A DNA stretch of 31,349 bases from an uncultured Christensenella sp. (GTDB taxonomy: Bacteria; Bacillota; Clostridia; Christensenellales; UBA3700). A program made the position numbers and the translations under genes. The notes beneath the pieces were generated by a model. That model had not been told where the DNA came from, did not search any database, and was given only the letters and a program-made list of their open reading frames with translations. Each line of letters begins with the position of its first letter. The first letter of the stretch is position 1. Shown in pieces: positions 1-8,143 of the stretch. The stretch is taken from assembly GCA_910583735.1 (NCBI GenBank), contig CAJTXS010000018.1, positions 1-31,349 of the forward strand, in the 5' to 3' direction.

Positions 1-499
1 ACGCGTTTCCCCTCGTTAGCTCCCCTCCGTAAAATGCTTCCGCATTTTCAAGGTAACGCTTGCAAAAAGCGTGGTTTTCGTTCGCTGTCCCTGTGGGGAA
101 GTCGGTCGGCTCGCCCTGTTACTGCGCGAAGATATTTAATCCAAACAAAATTTATAAATCGAGGTGTAAGCAATATATATAAAATTGACTGTATATAGAT
201 TGGCATAAGACAAAATTATTATTATCTTATCATTAAACAACATAATTAATATTTTAATCGATATATTACATTATTAAGGCTGTGATATTGCAATTAATAT
301 AGCGAATTGCTGCGGTAAAAAAGTTGGCAGTAAATCTTGGAAATAGCCAAATCGCGGTGTACAATATAGATGTGCTCCTCTTGCCGCGGCGCTTTTTTAT
401 TCCGATACATCGATTAGTCGGCATAAGTAATCTTGCGCGAATAATGCGCAAGGCTTTGCTATACCTCAATCGATATACGACCGCATATGATAAGTCGTT
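1..499. other. Intergenic region with three clustered stem-loops
   Basis: No convincing gene is seen. Bases 1-130 are more GC-rich than the AT-rich DNA that follows. They contain three consecutive perfect hairpins: AAAATGC/GCATTTT (31-48, loop TTCC), ACGCTT/AAGCGT (56-72) and TCCC/GGGA (88-99). They could be part of a structured RNA or repeat that starts outside the window. Open frames at 266-469 and 324-590 have no ribosome site or recognisable product. Confidence 0.4.
432..452 (-). terminator. Hairpin downstream of the Sir2-like gene
   Basis: A perfect 7-bp stem (CTTGCGC/GCGCAAG, loop of 7) lies 48 bases beyond the Sir2-like stop codon. There is no clear U-tract on either strand, so it may be a weak terminator or an RNA 3'-end stabiliser. 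Confidence 0.3.
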
Positions 500-1378
500 T
501 CACTTAATGATGCCGCTGTCCTTTGACATACAGTCAATATCTCCGATTACCTCGACTATGCTTTCGTCGAAGCACACTGTCTTGTTGTAATTGCAAGGTC
601 TGCCCTGCGGCTCGTATTTATTGATGCGCAAGATGCGCGCGCCGTCCACTCTGTGCGTGATGTGCTCTATTACGTATCTTGCGTTAAACTTGCCAAACTC
701 GGGCGTAGCTCTCTCGCCGAGCTCGATAAACAGCAGCTTATGCTTCTTGGCTTTACGGATAAAGGAATAATATCTGTCGTACTCTTCCTTATACTCATAA
801 CTCTCTACAAAGTAATCGTTGTAAATATCCACATTGAGCGTCATGTCTCCGCCGCACACAGGGCACATCGGTATCAGCTCCGTAGGCATAATTTTGACAA
901 CGCCGCTCTCGCACATCGTCTTACAAAGGTCATCGAAAGGATAGACGACGTTATGGCAACCGCGCAAGCATTGCAACTTATCCGCCCTGCCCCTGCAAGA
1001 AAACAAGTCCGAGTCCGTAAAGCCTGCGCGACGGGCAAGATTGTCCACACCCGACGATATGATAAAATGCGGTCTGCCGCCGATAATATTAAGCAACTTA
1101 CGATAGATATCGAGAGGACGCTCCTCATACAGATTAAAGTGAGCAAAACGCGACATAAAAGCCCAACGCCTCTGCTGCGAATATGGAAGACGAAATCCGT
1201 CGTACATATCCACAAACAGACTTTCGTCGGTGAGATCGCCCATCGCGCTATAAAGTCTGTCGCCGTAGACGCGAGCGCCGAGCTCGTATGACAGACCCGC
1301 GCCGAGAGCAATAACGAAATACTCCGCATCTGCGATTAATGATGCGGCATTAAGGAGCCTTTGCATATAATTTTTCAT
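500..1378 (-). CDS. Divergent Sir2-family (SirTM-like) protein
   Basis: A 292-residue protein with the layout of the macrodomain-linked (SirTM) branch of sirtuins, which are NAD-dependent ADP-ribosyltransferases or deacylases. Visible are the NAD-binding GAGLS (residues 26-30), two zinc cysteine pairs (C137/C141 and CPVC at 172-175), and the family stretches around PTELIPMCPVCG and FIELGERATP. Key catalytic positions differ: the family TTNxD motif is SSGVD (108-112), losing the Asn, and the residue replacing the catalytic His (Gln in SirTM) appears to be Arg, near R129. It may be a NAD-binding pseudoenzyme or have altered chemistry. The ATG at 1378 is chosen because it fits the family N-terminus, but it lacks a clear ribosome site. 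A TTG at 1453, overlapping the upstream gene, is the alternative. No macrodomain, GcvH-L or LplA neighbour is present. Confidence 0.7.
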   Translation of the reverse strand: MKNYMQRLLNAASLIADAEYFVIALGAGLSYELGARVYGDRLYSAMGDLTDESLFVDMYDGFRLPYSQQRRWAFMSRFAHFNLYEERPLDIYRKLLNIIGGRPHFIISSGVDNLARRAGFTDSDLFSCRGRADKLQCLRGCHNVVYPFDDLCKTMCESGVVKIMPTELIPMCPVCGGDMTLNVDIYNDYFVESYEYKEEYDRYYSFIRKAKKHKLLFIELGERATPEFGKFNARYVIEHITHRVDGARILRINKYEPQGRPCNYNKTVCFDESIVEVIGDIDCMSKDSGIIK

Positions 1379-1436
1379 GGGTGATTGCGGGCGTATACTT
1401 GCGCCCTTTATCCTCCGATGTATATTGCTTACTATC

Positions 1437-1676
1437 TCAACAGAGATCGTCAAGCCTTGCTTTACGTAATTCTTCCCTCTTTAAGGCGCACTGTCTCTCC
1501 CGCTCTCTTATGCGGTCTGCTATCGCGTCAATTTCCCTGTCGCCGCTGATATAGTCATGATGCGTGCGTTTTACAGAGCTTGCCGCTACTAAAAGCGCAA
1601 AGGTACAGTAGTGCGACATAGCCGCCCTAAGATACAATTTGCCGTTAATATGGGTATCGGTTAATGACGATAGCAT
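1437..1676 (-). CDS. Small hypothetical protein upstream of the Sir2-like gene
   Basis: A 79-residue protein that I do not recognise. It starts at an ATG with a good GGAG ribosome site 7 bases upstream and a TATAAT element just before that, which argues for a real gene. The N-terminal half has a mildly hydrophobic stretch (around residues 24-34, no signal peptide). The C-terminal third (about 45-77) is strongly charged and predicted helical, rich in Arg and Glu. The stop lies 58 bases before the preferred start of the Sir2-like gene, or overlaps its alternative TTG start by 17 bases, so the two are probably co-transcribed. It may be a partner or regulator of the Sir2-like protein; that is inference from position only. 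Confidence 0.55.
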   Translation of the reverse strand: MLSSLTDTHINGKLYLRAAMSHYCTFALLVAASSVKRTHHDYISGDREIDAIADRIRERERQCALKREELRKARLDDLC

Positions 1677-1698
1677 AGATAACTCCGTCCTTGTTATA

Positions 1699-1728
1699 AT
1701 TATACGACAATCGTAGCATAAATGGAAA
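1699..1728 (-). promoter_or_regulatory. Promoter of the small-protein/Sir2-like operon
   Basis: Perfect -10 TATAAT (1699-1704) with a weak -35 TTTCCA (1723-1728) at 18-base spacing. The -10 is 22 bases upstream of the ATG at 1676. Confidence 0.5.
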
Positions 1729-1907
1729 TAAAATGAGCGTTATTTTTGTAAAAAAATCAAAATTGTACAAATATACCTGTCTTTCGACATGCTTCTACCT
1801 ACATAAATCATATAACCCCGCCGTGATGCGACACATAATAAACGGAGACGACTAATATATCATAGGTTAACTGTTTTTAACTCCGCGGTTATCGCGAGAG
1901 GGGCTAC

Positions 1908-1941
1908 AAAAAGAACGACGCGGAATAAATCCGCGCCGTTC
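1908..1941 (-). terminator. Rho-independent terminator of the acidic membrane protein gene
   Basis: A 12-bp stem (arms 1913-1924 and 1930-1941, one G-T wobble, loop of 5) is followed on the minus strand by TTTTT. It starts 22 bases after the stop at 1964. Confidence 0.9.
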
Positions 1942-1963
1942 CTATATATAAGTACTCCCATAC

Positions 1964-3346
1964 TTATTCTTTGTAAGAACGCTTCTTAACGTAATGAGCT
2001 TTAATCAATCCGCGCTGCATGAGTTCTTCGTCCGTCTCATAGGGAAGCTCGGCATAATCCACATGCTCCTGTACTCCCTTGACGCAACCTGTAGGCTTCA
2101 TTACCATGGCAATCAGCTCCTTGGCATAAGCCAATCTGCGATTATTCTTAATACGGTACATGCAGCTTGCATCCTCATTGGCTACAACATCCGATACATC
2201 TTCTACCTTATACTTAGTATCCTCGAAATCCGCAGCATTGAGCGGCAGATACAGGCACAGAGTCTTGCCCCTTATGCCCAATCTTGCGACGCAATCGCGG
2301 TGACATCTGAATGTCTCGCGGTTCCAACTCATGCGACCGTGCACCTTTTCGTAGGTGTACAACTCATTCTTGAGTTCGGAATAATAAGACTTGGCTACGT
2401 CGTTGCTCTGTATAAGCTTGGCCGTAAAGCTGCGGTCGTAACGCAATTCGTATTCTTGTCCGTCCATAGGAGGAAGCGGCATAATGAAAGGCTTACGAGG
2501 CTTGGGAGGGCTCTCCCTCTTCTCTGGCTTAGGCACTCTCTTGAGTACGGGCTCCTCTTCTGCAACATGCTCCTCGGCTACGGGCTCAACCTCTGCCGCA
2601 ACGGGAGCGGGCTCTTCTACTGCGGGCTCGGGCTCTTCGGCGACAACGGGCTCTTCGACAGTAGTATACTCTACGATATTGTCGTCGTAAGGCTCGCGGT
2701 ACTGCGTATCGATATCCTCGATGGGATCATGATACTCTACATCCACAAGGTCTGCCGCGACCGCTGCCGCATATGCGTTCCAATCGTAAGGAGCGCTCTC
2801 GCTCTCCTGCTCGCTCTCGATAGGCTCGTCCTCGACAACGGCAGACAGCGGAGACACTTCGTCCGCGTCGACGGGTATCTCTTCCTCGGTGACAGGCTCT
2901 ACCGTATCAGACTGCTCTACCACCGCACCCGTAGGTAAGATATAGTAATTAGCCGTAGGCTGCTGAGCAGCGTCAACCTTATTATCCGTATTGGCGGCGG
3001 TATCAGCGATATCTTCTTCCTCGTCCTTTTCCTGCTCCGGCTCGAGCAATGCGGTATCTTGCATCATATCCTGCCCTTGCTCTTCCTCGGGCGGGAACTC
3101 GTCATCCATCATTTCGGGATCGCCTGCTGCGGCGTCGGCAAGCTCTGCCACCAACTCCTCGTCCTCTTCACGATAATTCTTAAGACGGATAATCGTGTAC
3201 ACCAGCATCATCAGCAAGATGGCAGCCAGCGCCGTGGACAGTACGCTGAGACCGAATACGCCCAGCTCGAGGGTAGGCAAAGAGAAAGCCGATATCAAAG
3301 ACCTGAACGGCATTACGCTCCCCATTGCGAAAATAGCGTTCATCAT
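1964..3346 (-). CDS. Membrane-anchored acidic protein with conserved C-terminal domain
   Basis: A 460-residue protein with three parts. Residues 28-54 form one hydrophobic membrane segment. Residues 58-285 are low-complexity, rich in Glu, Asp, Pro, Val and Ala, and probably disordered. Residues 290-460 form a folded domain beginning near MPLPPMDG, with the stretches YDRSFTAKLIQS and RGKTLCLYLPL. I recall this C-terminal domain from uncharacterised clostridial proteins, but know no function. The start (ATGATG) follows AGAGGAGG at good spacing. The gene is a single unit with its own promoter and terminator. The acidic linker would hold the C-terminal domain away from the membrane, probably on the cytoplasmic side, since a basic segment (RLKNYR) follows the membrane helix. 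Confidence 0.75.
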   Translation of the reverse strand: MMNAIFAMGSVMPFRSLISAFSLPTLELGVFGLSVLSTALAAILLMMLVYTIIRLKNYREEDEELVAELADAAAGDPEMMDDEFPPEEEQGQDMMQDTALLEPEQEKDEEEDIADTAANTDNKVDAAQQPTANYYILPTGAVVEQSDTVEPVTEEEIPVDADEVSPLSAVVEDEPIESEQESESAPYDWNAYAAAVAADLVDVEYHDPIEDIDTQYREPYDDNIVEYTTVEEPVVAEEPEPAVEEPAPVAAEVEPVAEEHVAEEEPVLKRVPKPEKRESPPKPRKPFIMPLPPMDGQEYELRYDRSFTAKLIQSNDVAKSYYSELKNELYTYEKVHGRMSWNRETFRCHRDCVARLGIRGKTLCLYLPLNAADFEDTKYKVEDVSDVVANEDASCMYRIKNNRRLAYAKELIAMVMKPTGCVKGVQEHVDYAELPYETDEELMQRGLIKAHYVKKRSYKE

Positions 3347-3381
3347 TAAGAGAATCCTCCTCTCTTCGTTAACTATTATAG

Positions 3382-3410
3382 ATTATACTAAATCCGATTG
3401 CCCTTTGCAA
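3382..3410 (-). promoter_or_regulatory. Promoter of the acidic membrane protein gene
   Basis: -35 TTGCAA (3405-3410), 17-base spacer, -10 TATAAT (3382-3387), 36 bases upstream of the start codon. Confidence 0.7.
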
Positions 3411-3589
3411 CCGAAATATTATAATTGACAGTTTTTTACAAGTTTTAAGTCTGAAACTTACCGCTAATAATCGCGTATTCCCTTATATTATAAAGTTATG
3501 ATTGCGCTACTGCCGATTATTATATATTAATCTGAATTATAATGCGCGCGCTATACAATAGCGGTTGATTCTCGACAATTCCTAATCGT

Positions 3590-4201
3590 TTACTCGGGGA
3601 AATCCTTGAGTAAGTCGTCTTCGGTAAGAGGGCGAATGACCCTGCACGGGACGCCCGCGGCTATCACGCCCGCCGGAATATCGCGCGTTACTACGCTGCC
3701 CGCGCCTATTACCGAACCCGCGCCGATAGTGACGCCACCCTGCACCGTAACGCAGCTTGCCAACCATACGCCGTCGCCTATGACGATGGGCTTAGCATAT
3801 TCGTAATCGTACATACTGCCGTCCGCTCTCGCGCGCAACCTGCGCTGCTCGATTAGCAAGGGATGCACGGGCGTAGCAATCGTCACATTGGGACCGAACA
3901 TGACGTCGTCGCCTATAGTGACGGGCGCGCCGTCCAAAATCACGGCGTTGAAATTGGCAAAGAAGTTATTGCCTACCTTGGTATTGCAACCGTAGTCGAA
4001 ACTGATTGACGGCTCCATCATAGCTTCGCCTCCTACCGCGCCGAGCAGTTGCGACAGAATCTCGGTCCTGCCCTTCTCGTCGCCGCAATCGGACGAATTG
4101 TACGCCGCGCACAGCCTGCGGGCGCGCATCCTCATAGCAGTCAGCTCCTCGTCCGAGGGATCGTATAGCTTGCCGGCTATCATCTTGTCGTATTCGCTCA
4201 T
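3590..4201 (-). CDS. Maltose/galactoside-type O-acetyltransferase
   Basis: A 203-residue acetyl-CoA-dependent sugar O-acetyltransferase of the left-handed beta-helix (LbH) family. The N-terminal mac domain begins MSEYDKMIAGKLYD. Hexapeptide repeats run from about residue 70 to 190, with the catalytic His113 in ATPVHPL and the family stretches NFFANFNAV and IGAGSVVTRDIPAGV. The length matches the family. The ATG at 4201 is chosen because GAGGTGG lies just upstream; a TTG five codons earlier would place that ribosome site inside the gene. The protein acts in the cytoplasm on a sugar or sugar-derived acceptor that cannot be named from sequence. It stands alone with its own promoter. Confidence 0.88.
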   Translation of the reverse strand: MSEYDKMIAGKLYDPSDEELTAMRMRARRLCAAYNSSDCGDEKGRTEILSQLLGAVGGEAMMEPSISFDYGCNTKVGNNFFANFNAVILDGAPVTIGDDVMFGPNVTIATPVHPLLIEQRRLRARADGSMYDYEYAKPIVIGDGVWLASCVTVQGGVTIGAGSVIGAGSVVTRDIPAGVIAAGVPCRVIRPLTEDDLLKDFPE

Positions 4202-4230
4202 GTCCCACCTCTGCAATTTAATACAATATT

Positions 4231-4259
4231 ATTATAGCAGAGTATGAGACGGGGCGCAA
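4231..4259 (-). promoter_or_regulatory. Promoter of the acetyltransferase gene
   Basis: -35 TTGCGC (4254-4259), 17-base spacer, -10 TATAAT (4231-4236). Confidence 0.65.
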
Positions 4260-4560
4260 TACCGAGCTGAAATCAATCGATTAAATAAATCGTTATAACA
4301 GTAGTTATATATCGATGATATTGCCGTCTCGGAAGCGCGAACTGTCAAAAAAAATCAAGCTAAAGCATTTCTAAGCTATACGCAGTAATCTCTATCTTAT
4401 AAACTCAATGCGTAAATATCTCAAATTATAAAAAACTCGATACGTATCGAAAACTATCTATCATATGTTCATTTGCTTAATACTTAATTCTCAAACTCGA
4501 TATTTAATCCTTTAAAACATAAAGAAGACTGTTTGAAATATAAATTGGCTGCATATAGAC
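4260..4560. other. AT-rich intergenic region
   Basis: About 300 bases of AT-rich DNA between the acetyltransferase promoter and the tRNA-Asn terminator. I see no gene, clear repeat or RNA structure here. Confidence 0.5.
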
Positions 4561-4596
4561 AAAATCGGCAGACGCAATAATGCATCTGCCGATTTT
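4561..4596 (-). terminator. Terminator after tRNA-Asn
   Basis: A 16-bp inverted repeat (4561-4576 and 4581-4596, one G-T wobble, loop of 4) abuts the CCA end and finishes in TTTT on the minus strand. Confidence 0.9.
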
Positions 4597-4671
4597 GGCG
4601 CCCTCAATAGGACTCGAACCTATGACACTGCGGTTAACAGCCGCATGCTCTACCGACTGAGCTATAAGGGC
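4596..4671 (-). tRNA. tRNA-Asn (GTT)
   Basis: A complete cloverleaf of 76 bases with encoded CCA. The acceptor is GCCCTTA/TGAGGGC, the anticodon loop CTGTTAA is closed by TGCGG/CCGCA, and the T-loop is GGTTCGAGTCC. The anticodon GTT reads Asn codons. Confidence 0.97.
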
Positions 4672-4715
4672 AAAGATAATTTACGTATCTATGCAATCCG
4701 TGGATTGCGAATATT

Positions 4716-4744
4716 ATCTTATAATAAAAGATGTGCTTTGTCAA
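4716..4744 (-). promoter_or_regulatory. Promoter of tRNA-Asn
   Basis: Consensus -35 TTGACA (4739-4744), 17-base spacer, -10 TAAGAT (4716-4721), about 44 bases upstream of the mature tRNA 5' end. Confidence 0.6.
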
Positions 4745-4774
4745 GCGTTTTTTTAATAATATCGAGCGATGATA

Positions 4775-5305
4775 TCAATCAATCTTACCGTCGTCTTTCG
4801 GCTTGCGCTCCGAATGCGCTTCCTTAATAAGTATACTGCGCGCCTTGACGAAATATACCGAGCAGGTAATAGCAACAGTAGACATCATAAATATACCGAA
4901 CAGCTCCACTATACCTATCTTGGTATACAGATCGTAATTCTGTCCCGCGGTAGTATAGGCGAACCTCAATCCCATCATCCAAGATATCGCCATACCGAAG
5001 CACCCTATCACTACGGCTATCATACATATGCCGATAGCGTTGCGCCGCAGAGCGATGAAGCGGGAGCGATTGCCGTCGTTGACATTGCGGGATATAAAGG
5101 ATACGTCGGGCTTGAACATCAAAAAAAGCATAAAGGCAAGCGCGAGCGTACACAGCGCGTAAGCCCAGTAATGAGCCTTGCCGCCGCTCAAATCTCTGTC
5201 CTGCCCCGTAGCCTCGAGAGTAACCCACGTAATGAAATAGGCAACATATATCGCTATTGCGATAACCGTCGCTATCTTATGCCTCAAGTCAAGTCTGCGC
5301 TTCAT
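4775..5305 (-). CDS. Four-helix membrane protein, unknown function
   Basis: A 176-residue integral membrane protein with hydrophobic segments near residues 10-30, 43-64, 89-111 and 127-153. The N-terminus is basic (MKRRLDLRHK) and the C-terminal tail is charged. No catalytic motif is seen and I do not recognise the family. The ATG at 5305 starts ten residues before the first helix. There is no ribosome site; instead a consensus promoter ends seven bases before the ATG, so the mRNA should begin at or next to the start codon. It lies between the BspA-like lipoprotein gene and tRNA-Asn, each with its own promoter. Confidence 0.75.
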   Translation of the reverse strand: MKRRLDLRHKIATVIAIAIYVAYFITWVTLEATGQDRDLSGGKAHYWAYALCTLALAFMLFLMFKPDVSFISRNVNDGNRSRFIALRRNAIGICMIAVVIGCFGMAISWMMGLRFAYTTAGQNYDLYTKIGIVELFGIFMMSTVAITCSVYFVKARSILIKEAHSERKPKDDGKID

Positions 5306-5312
5306 ACGGTTA

Positions 5313-5341
5313 ATTATAGACCAACGACGCCGCGCTGTCAA
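5313..5341 (-). promoter_or_regulatory. Consensus promoter giving a leaderless transcript
   Basis: Perfect -35 TTGACA (5336-5341), 17-base spacer, perfect -10 TATAAT (5313-5318). Only seven bases separate the -10 from the ATG at 5305, so the expected start of transcription is 5305-5306. Confidence 0.85.
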
Positions 5342-5370
5342 TAACAAGAGACTGCGGATGAACTATATAA

Positions 5371-7095
5371 TCAGCCCAAGCAAACGCCTACAAGCGTATA
5401 GTCGGCGCCCGCAACCGTGATATAGGGCGCAGTGGATAGGTCGACTTGAGCGTTGCCTATAAAAGATGCGCCGCTCTTGATAATGTATGCCGAGTCGCCT
5501 GCAACCGCGTAGGTATACGAGGCGAAGCCGGCGATACCCTTGACGCTGTCGATTTGCTCTGCATTGACTATAGATGCGCCGCAAACGAGCTCGGCGCCGT
5601 CGATGTCGTCGATATTGCCGCAGTATGTATCGGATGCGTTAAACACGTATGCTACCGAGCTGCCCTCGAATGCCTTGGCTCCGATAAATGCTACGCTCTT
5701 GCCGATATATACGGTACGCAAAGACGACGCGCCGTTAAAGGCGGCGTTACGTATACCCGCAACGGAATCGGGAAGCAGTATGCCCTCTATCGCGGTATTG
5801 GCAAACGCCATATAACCGATACTCTTGCACTGCGAGCCCTGCTCGAATACTACGCTCTTAACGCTGCCATTGCCCTCAAACGCATAGTCCTCTATGCGCC
5901 TGACGCCGCGAGGTATTACCACGGAAACAGCGGAAATCCCCCTTGCGAGCGACTCACCGAAGCCTGTGACGACGCAGCCGCCGAGTTGCTCCGGAAGCGC
6001 AAGAGTATAATCTGTATCGACAGTATTGACAACAGATGTGATATACGCCTCGCTGCCGTATGTTACGTACCCTATGACGGTGTTGCCGTCGGTATGGCTT
6101 AAGTTGTTATGACCGTAGACGACCTCGTTGCCGCACTCCCAGCCCTCGACCCAGCCGCGAGACTCTTCCGCAGCGTCGCAATACACCTTGGCGTTGCAGC
6201 CGAGCAACACGCCGCTGCCTATCTCCGATACGCTTGCGGGTACGGTGAGCGACGTAATGCCGCTGCCCGCGAACGCGCCTGCCGCAATGCCGCCTACAGC
6301 GATACCGTCGATGTGTCCGGGGATGACAACGTCGCTGCCGCGCGCCTTATCCTTAAGATAGCCGCTTACGGTAAAAGTGCTGTAGCCGTAGCTGTCGTAC
6401 TCCTTAATCAAAAGATAGTCGTATACGCCGTAATAGGCGTTGCCGCCGTCCTTGTTCCACACGCTGCTCCAGCCCCCGTCCGCTATATAGCCGTCAACGG
6501 CGCTCTTCTGCTCCACAAGATAGATGTCGAGCACCTTGCAGTCGGAGAAAGCGTATTCGCCTACGGAAGCGACGGTCATAGCTATAGCTATGCTGTCGAG
6601 CGCGGAGCAACCTCTGAAAGCGCAAGCTCCGATAGAGGTCAGCGAGCCGTCCTTGCCGAAATCGAAGGAGGAAAGGCTCTTGCAAAACGCAAAGGAGTAA
6701 TCGCCGAGTTCCTTGAGCTCAGACCCGCTCTCCACTGCGACGGACCTAAGCGACGAGCAATGCTTGAACGCGCTCTCGCCTATCTTGGTAACTGTCGAGG
6801 GAATTGAGACGGAGACTATGTCCGTCATGGCAAATACGTTATCCGATATCTCTGCGACGTCTGCGGAGACGCTATCCGTCTCGACGCGCGACAGCAGCGA
6901 AATATCCTTGATATCGCCCTGCTCGTAAGCTGTTACTTTGAACGCGCCGAGCGCAGAATCGTAAGTGTATGTCACTCCGTCCTTGACAAATGTAGGCGCG
7001 TCCGCTCCGCCGCCCTTGTCGCATGCGACAAGCAAGCACGCGCACAGCGCCGCGACTGTGACTATAACCGCAATTATCTTAAGTCTGCTTCTCAT
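5371..7095 (-). CDS. BspA-like leucine-rich-repeat lipoprotein
   Basis: A 574-residue secreted lipoprotein. The N-terminus (MRSRLKIIAVIVTVAALC) is a signal peptide ending in the lipobox LVAC. Multiple LRR_5/BspA-type repeats follow, in which hydrophobic strands alternate with IGESAFKHC-, IGACAFRGC- and IEDYAFEGN-like turns, in two or more blocks separated by non-repeat segments. Such proteins sit on the cell surface of gut bacteria and are usually linked to adhesion or binding; the ligand here is unknown. The ATG at 7095 is chosen because it starts the signal peptide and follows GGGGAAAG. An in-frame extension to 7254 would run through the promoter. No protease or glycosidase domain is seen. 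Confidence 0.88.
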   Translation of the reverse strand: MRSRLKIIAVIVTVAALCACLLVACDKGGGADAPTFVKDGVTYTYDSALGAFKVTAYEQGDIKDISLLSRVETDSVSADVAEISDNVFAMTDIVSVSIPSTVTKIGESAFKHCSSLRSVAVESGSELKELGDYSFAFCKSLSSFDFGKDGSLTSIGACAFRGCSALDSIAIAMTVASVGEYAFSDCKVLDIYLVEQKSAVDGYIADGGWSSVWNKDGGNAYYGVYDYLLIKEYDSYGYSTFTVSGYLKDKARGSDVVIPGHIDGIAVGGIAAGAFAGSGITSLTVPASVSEIGSGVLLGCNAKVYCDAAEESRGWVEGWECGNEVVYGHNNLSHTDGNTVIGYVTYGSEAYITSVVNTVDTDYTLALPEQLGGCVVTGFGESLARGISAVSVVIPRGVRRIEDYAFEGNGSVKSVVFEQGSQCKSIGYMAFANTAIEGILLPDSVAGIRNAAFNGASSLRTVYIGKSVAFIGAKAFEGSSVAYVFNASDTYCGNIDDIDGAELVCGASIVNAEQIDSVKGIAGFASYTYAVAGDSAYIIKSGASFIGNAQVDLSTAPYITVAGADYTLVGVCLG

Positions 7096-7125
7096 AACTT
7101 TCCCCGAATAGAAATTATTACAATA

Positions 7126-7154
7126 ATTATACCACGCGGCACAATGGGTGTAAA
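7126..7154 (-). promoter_or_regulatory. Promoter of the BspA-like gene
   Basis: -35 TTTACA (7149-7154), 17-base spacer, -10 TATAAT (7126-7131), 30 bases before the start codon. Confidence 0.8.
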
Positions 7155-7503
7155 TACAATACCAAGTCAAAATATGGACAATATGAACCAAAAACCGAAT
7201 ATAAAAAGCTATATAATCATTGCTGCGGATAATTGCGATAGCGAAAATCAACATATACCGCCGCTATCTGCATTGCCCGCAATCGGAGCATATACGGCAA
7301 CCGACAAGACTGTACAGTAAGATATATCTATATGTTACGGACATCTATCGACTGCAATCAGCGCAGCGATATACCCGACAGACAACTCGATAACGCCGTC
7401 AAGCCGTCTGCCGCAGGAAAAGAGACAAGCGATATCCGTGCGCGCCGTAAAGCTCTATTATTAAAACGCCGCGCAAAGGCGCGCGACATATAAAATCGCC
7501 GCA
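7155..7503. other. Intergenic region without a supported gene
   Basis: A 58-codon plus-strand frame (7144-7320) has no ribosome site and overlaps the promoter of the BspA-like gene, so it is not called. A second GC-rich hairpin on the minus strand near 7470-7490 (CGCGC/GCGCG then GCGTTTT) may be a backup terminator for the rubrerythrin operon. Confidence 0.4.
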
Positions 7504-7504
7504 T

Positions 7505-7534
7505 AAAAATGAAGGCGCGGAAATACCGCGCCTT
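7505..7534 (-). terminator. Terminator of the perR-like/rubrerythrin operon
   Basis: Perfect 9-bp stem AAGGCGCGG/CCGCGCCTT (7512-7520 and 7526-7534, loop of 5), then CATTTTTAT on the minus strand, 22 bases after the rubrerythrin stop. Confidence 0.93.
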
Positions 7535-7555
7535 GGATATGTAAACCTTATCGGA

Positions 7556-8095
7556 TTACTTATTGAAGTATCTGTTGTAGAGTCCGGTGAAGCCTGCGCC
7601 GTGGCGAGCCTCGTCCTTAGCCATCTCGTGGACGGTGTCGTGTACCGCGTCGTAACCGAGCTCCTTAGCCAGCTTAGCGGTGGCGAGCTTGCCTGCGCAA
7701 GCGCCTGCCTCGGCGTCCATACGCATCTTGAGATTGGTAGCGGTGTCGGAAGTGAGTACGTTGCCGAGCAGCTCTGCGAACTTAGCGGCATGCTCCGCCT
7801 CTTCGAAAGCGTATCTCTTATAAGCCTCGGCTATCTCGGGATAGCCCTCTCTGTCCGCCTGACGGGACATTGCAAGATACATACCTACCTCGCTGCACTC
7901 GCCGTTGAAGTTGGCGATAAGGTCGTCTACGATGCGCTTATCCAAATCCTTGGCGACGCCTACCTCGTGCTCGCAAGCATAACCCTTGCTCTCTCCCATG
8001 CTCTTGAAAGTGGTAGCCTTGCATACGGGGCATACAGCGGGCGCGCTGTCTCCCTCATGAACGTAACCGCATACGGTACATACGAATTTTGCCAT
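7556..8095 (-). CDS. Reverse rubrerythrin (N-terminal rubredoxin domain)
   Basis: A 179-residue non-heme di-iron protein that reduces peroxide, and in some clostridia oxygen, to water. The N-terminal rubredoxin-like domain has an Fe(Cys)4 site (C6, C9, C22, C25). A ferritin-like four-helix domain follows, with GECSEVG, EEAEHA and DEARH supplying the di-iron ligands. This order is the reverse of classical rubrerythrin and matches the PerR-controlled reverse rubrerythrins of Clostridium. The start follows GGAGGT at 10 bases. It lies 48 bases downstream of the PerR-like gene and ahead of a strong terminator, so it forms a two-gene operon. Repression by the PerR-like protein and induction by oxidative stress are inferred from that layout. 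Confidence 0.92.
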   Translation of the reverse strand: MAKFVCTVCGYVHEGDSAPAVCPVCKATTFKSMGESKGYACEHEVGVAKDLDKRIVDDLIANFNGECSEVGMYLAMSRQADREGYPEIAEAYKRYAFEEAEHAAKFAELLGNVLTSDTATNLKMRMDAEAGACAGKLATAKLAKELGYDAVHDTVHEMAKDEARHGAGFTGLYNRYFNK

Positions 8096-8143
8096 AATAA
8101 TTTTACCTCCGTTGTCTGCGCCTCGATATAAGGCGATTATTGA

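Noticed and set aside
653..1329. Long frames overlapping the Sir2-like gene on both strands
   Set aside because: The Sir2-like frame shows clear family motifs over the same bases; the others are by-products of its codon use.
7096..7254. N-terminal extension of the BspA-like protein
   Set aside because: It would read through the promoter and bury the signal peptide; the ATG at 7095 gives a proper lipoprotein signal.
7144..7320. 58-codon plus-strand frame upstream of the BspA-like gene
   Set aside because: It lacks a ribosome site, overlaps the minus-strand promoter and has no recognisable sequence.
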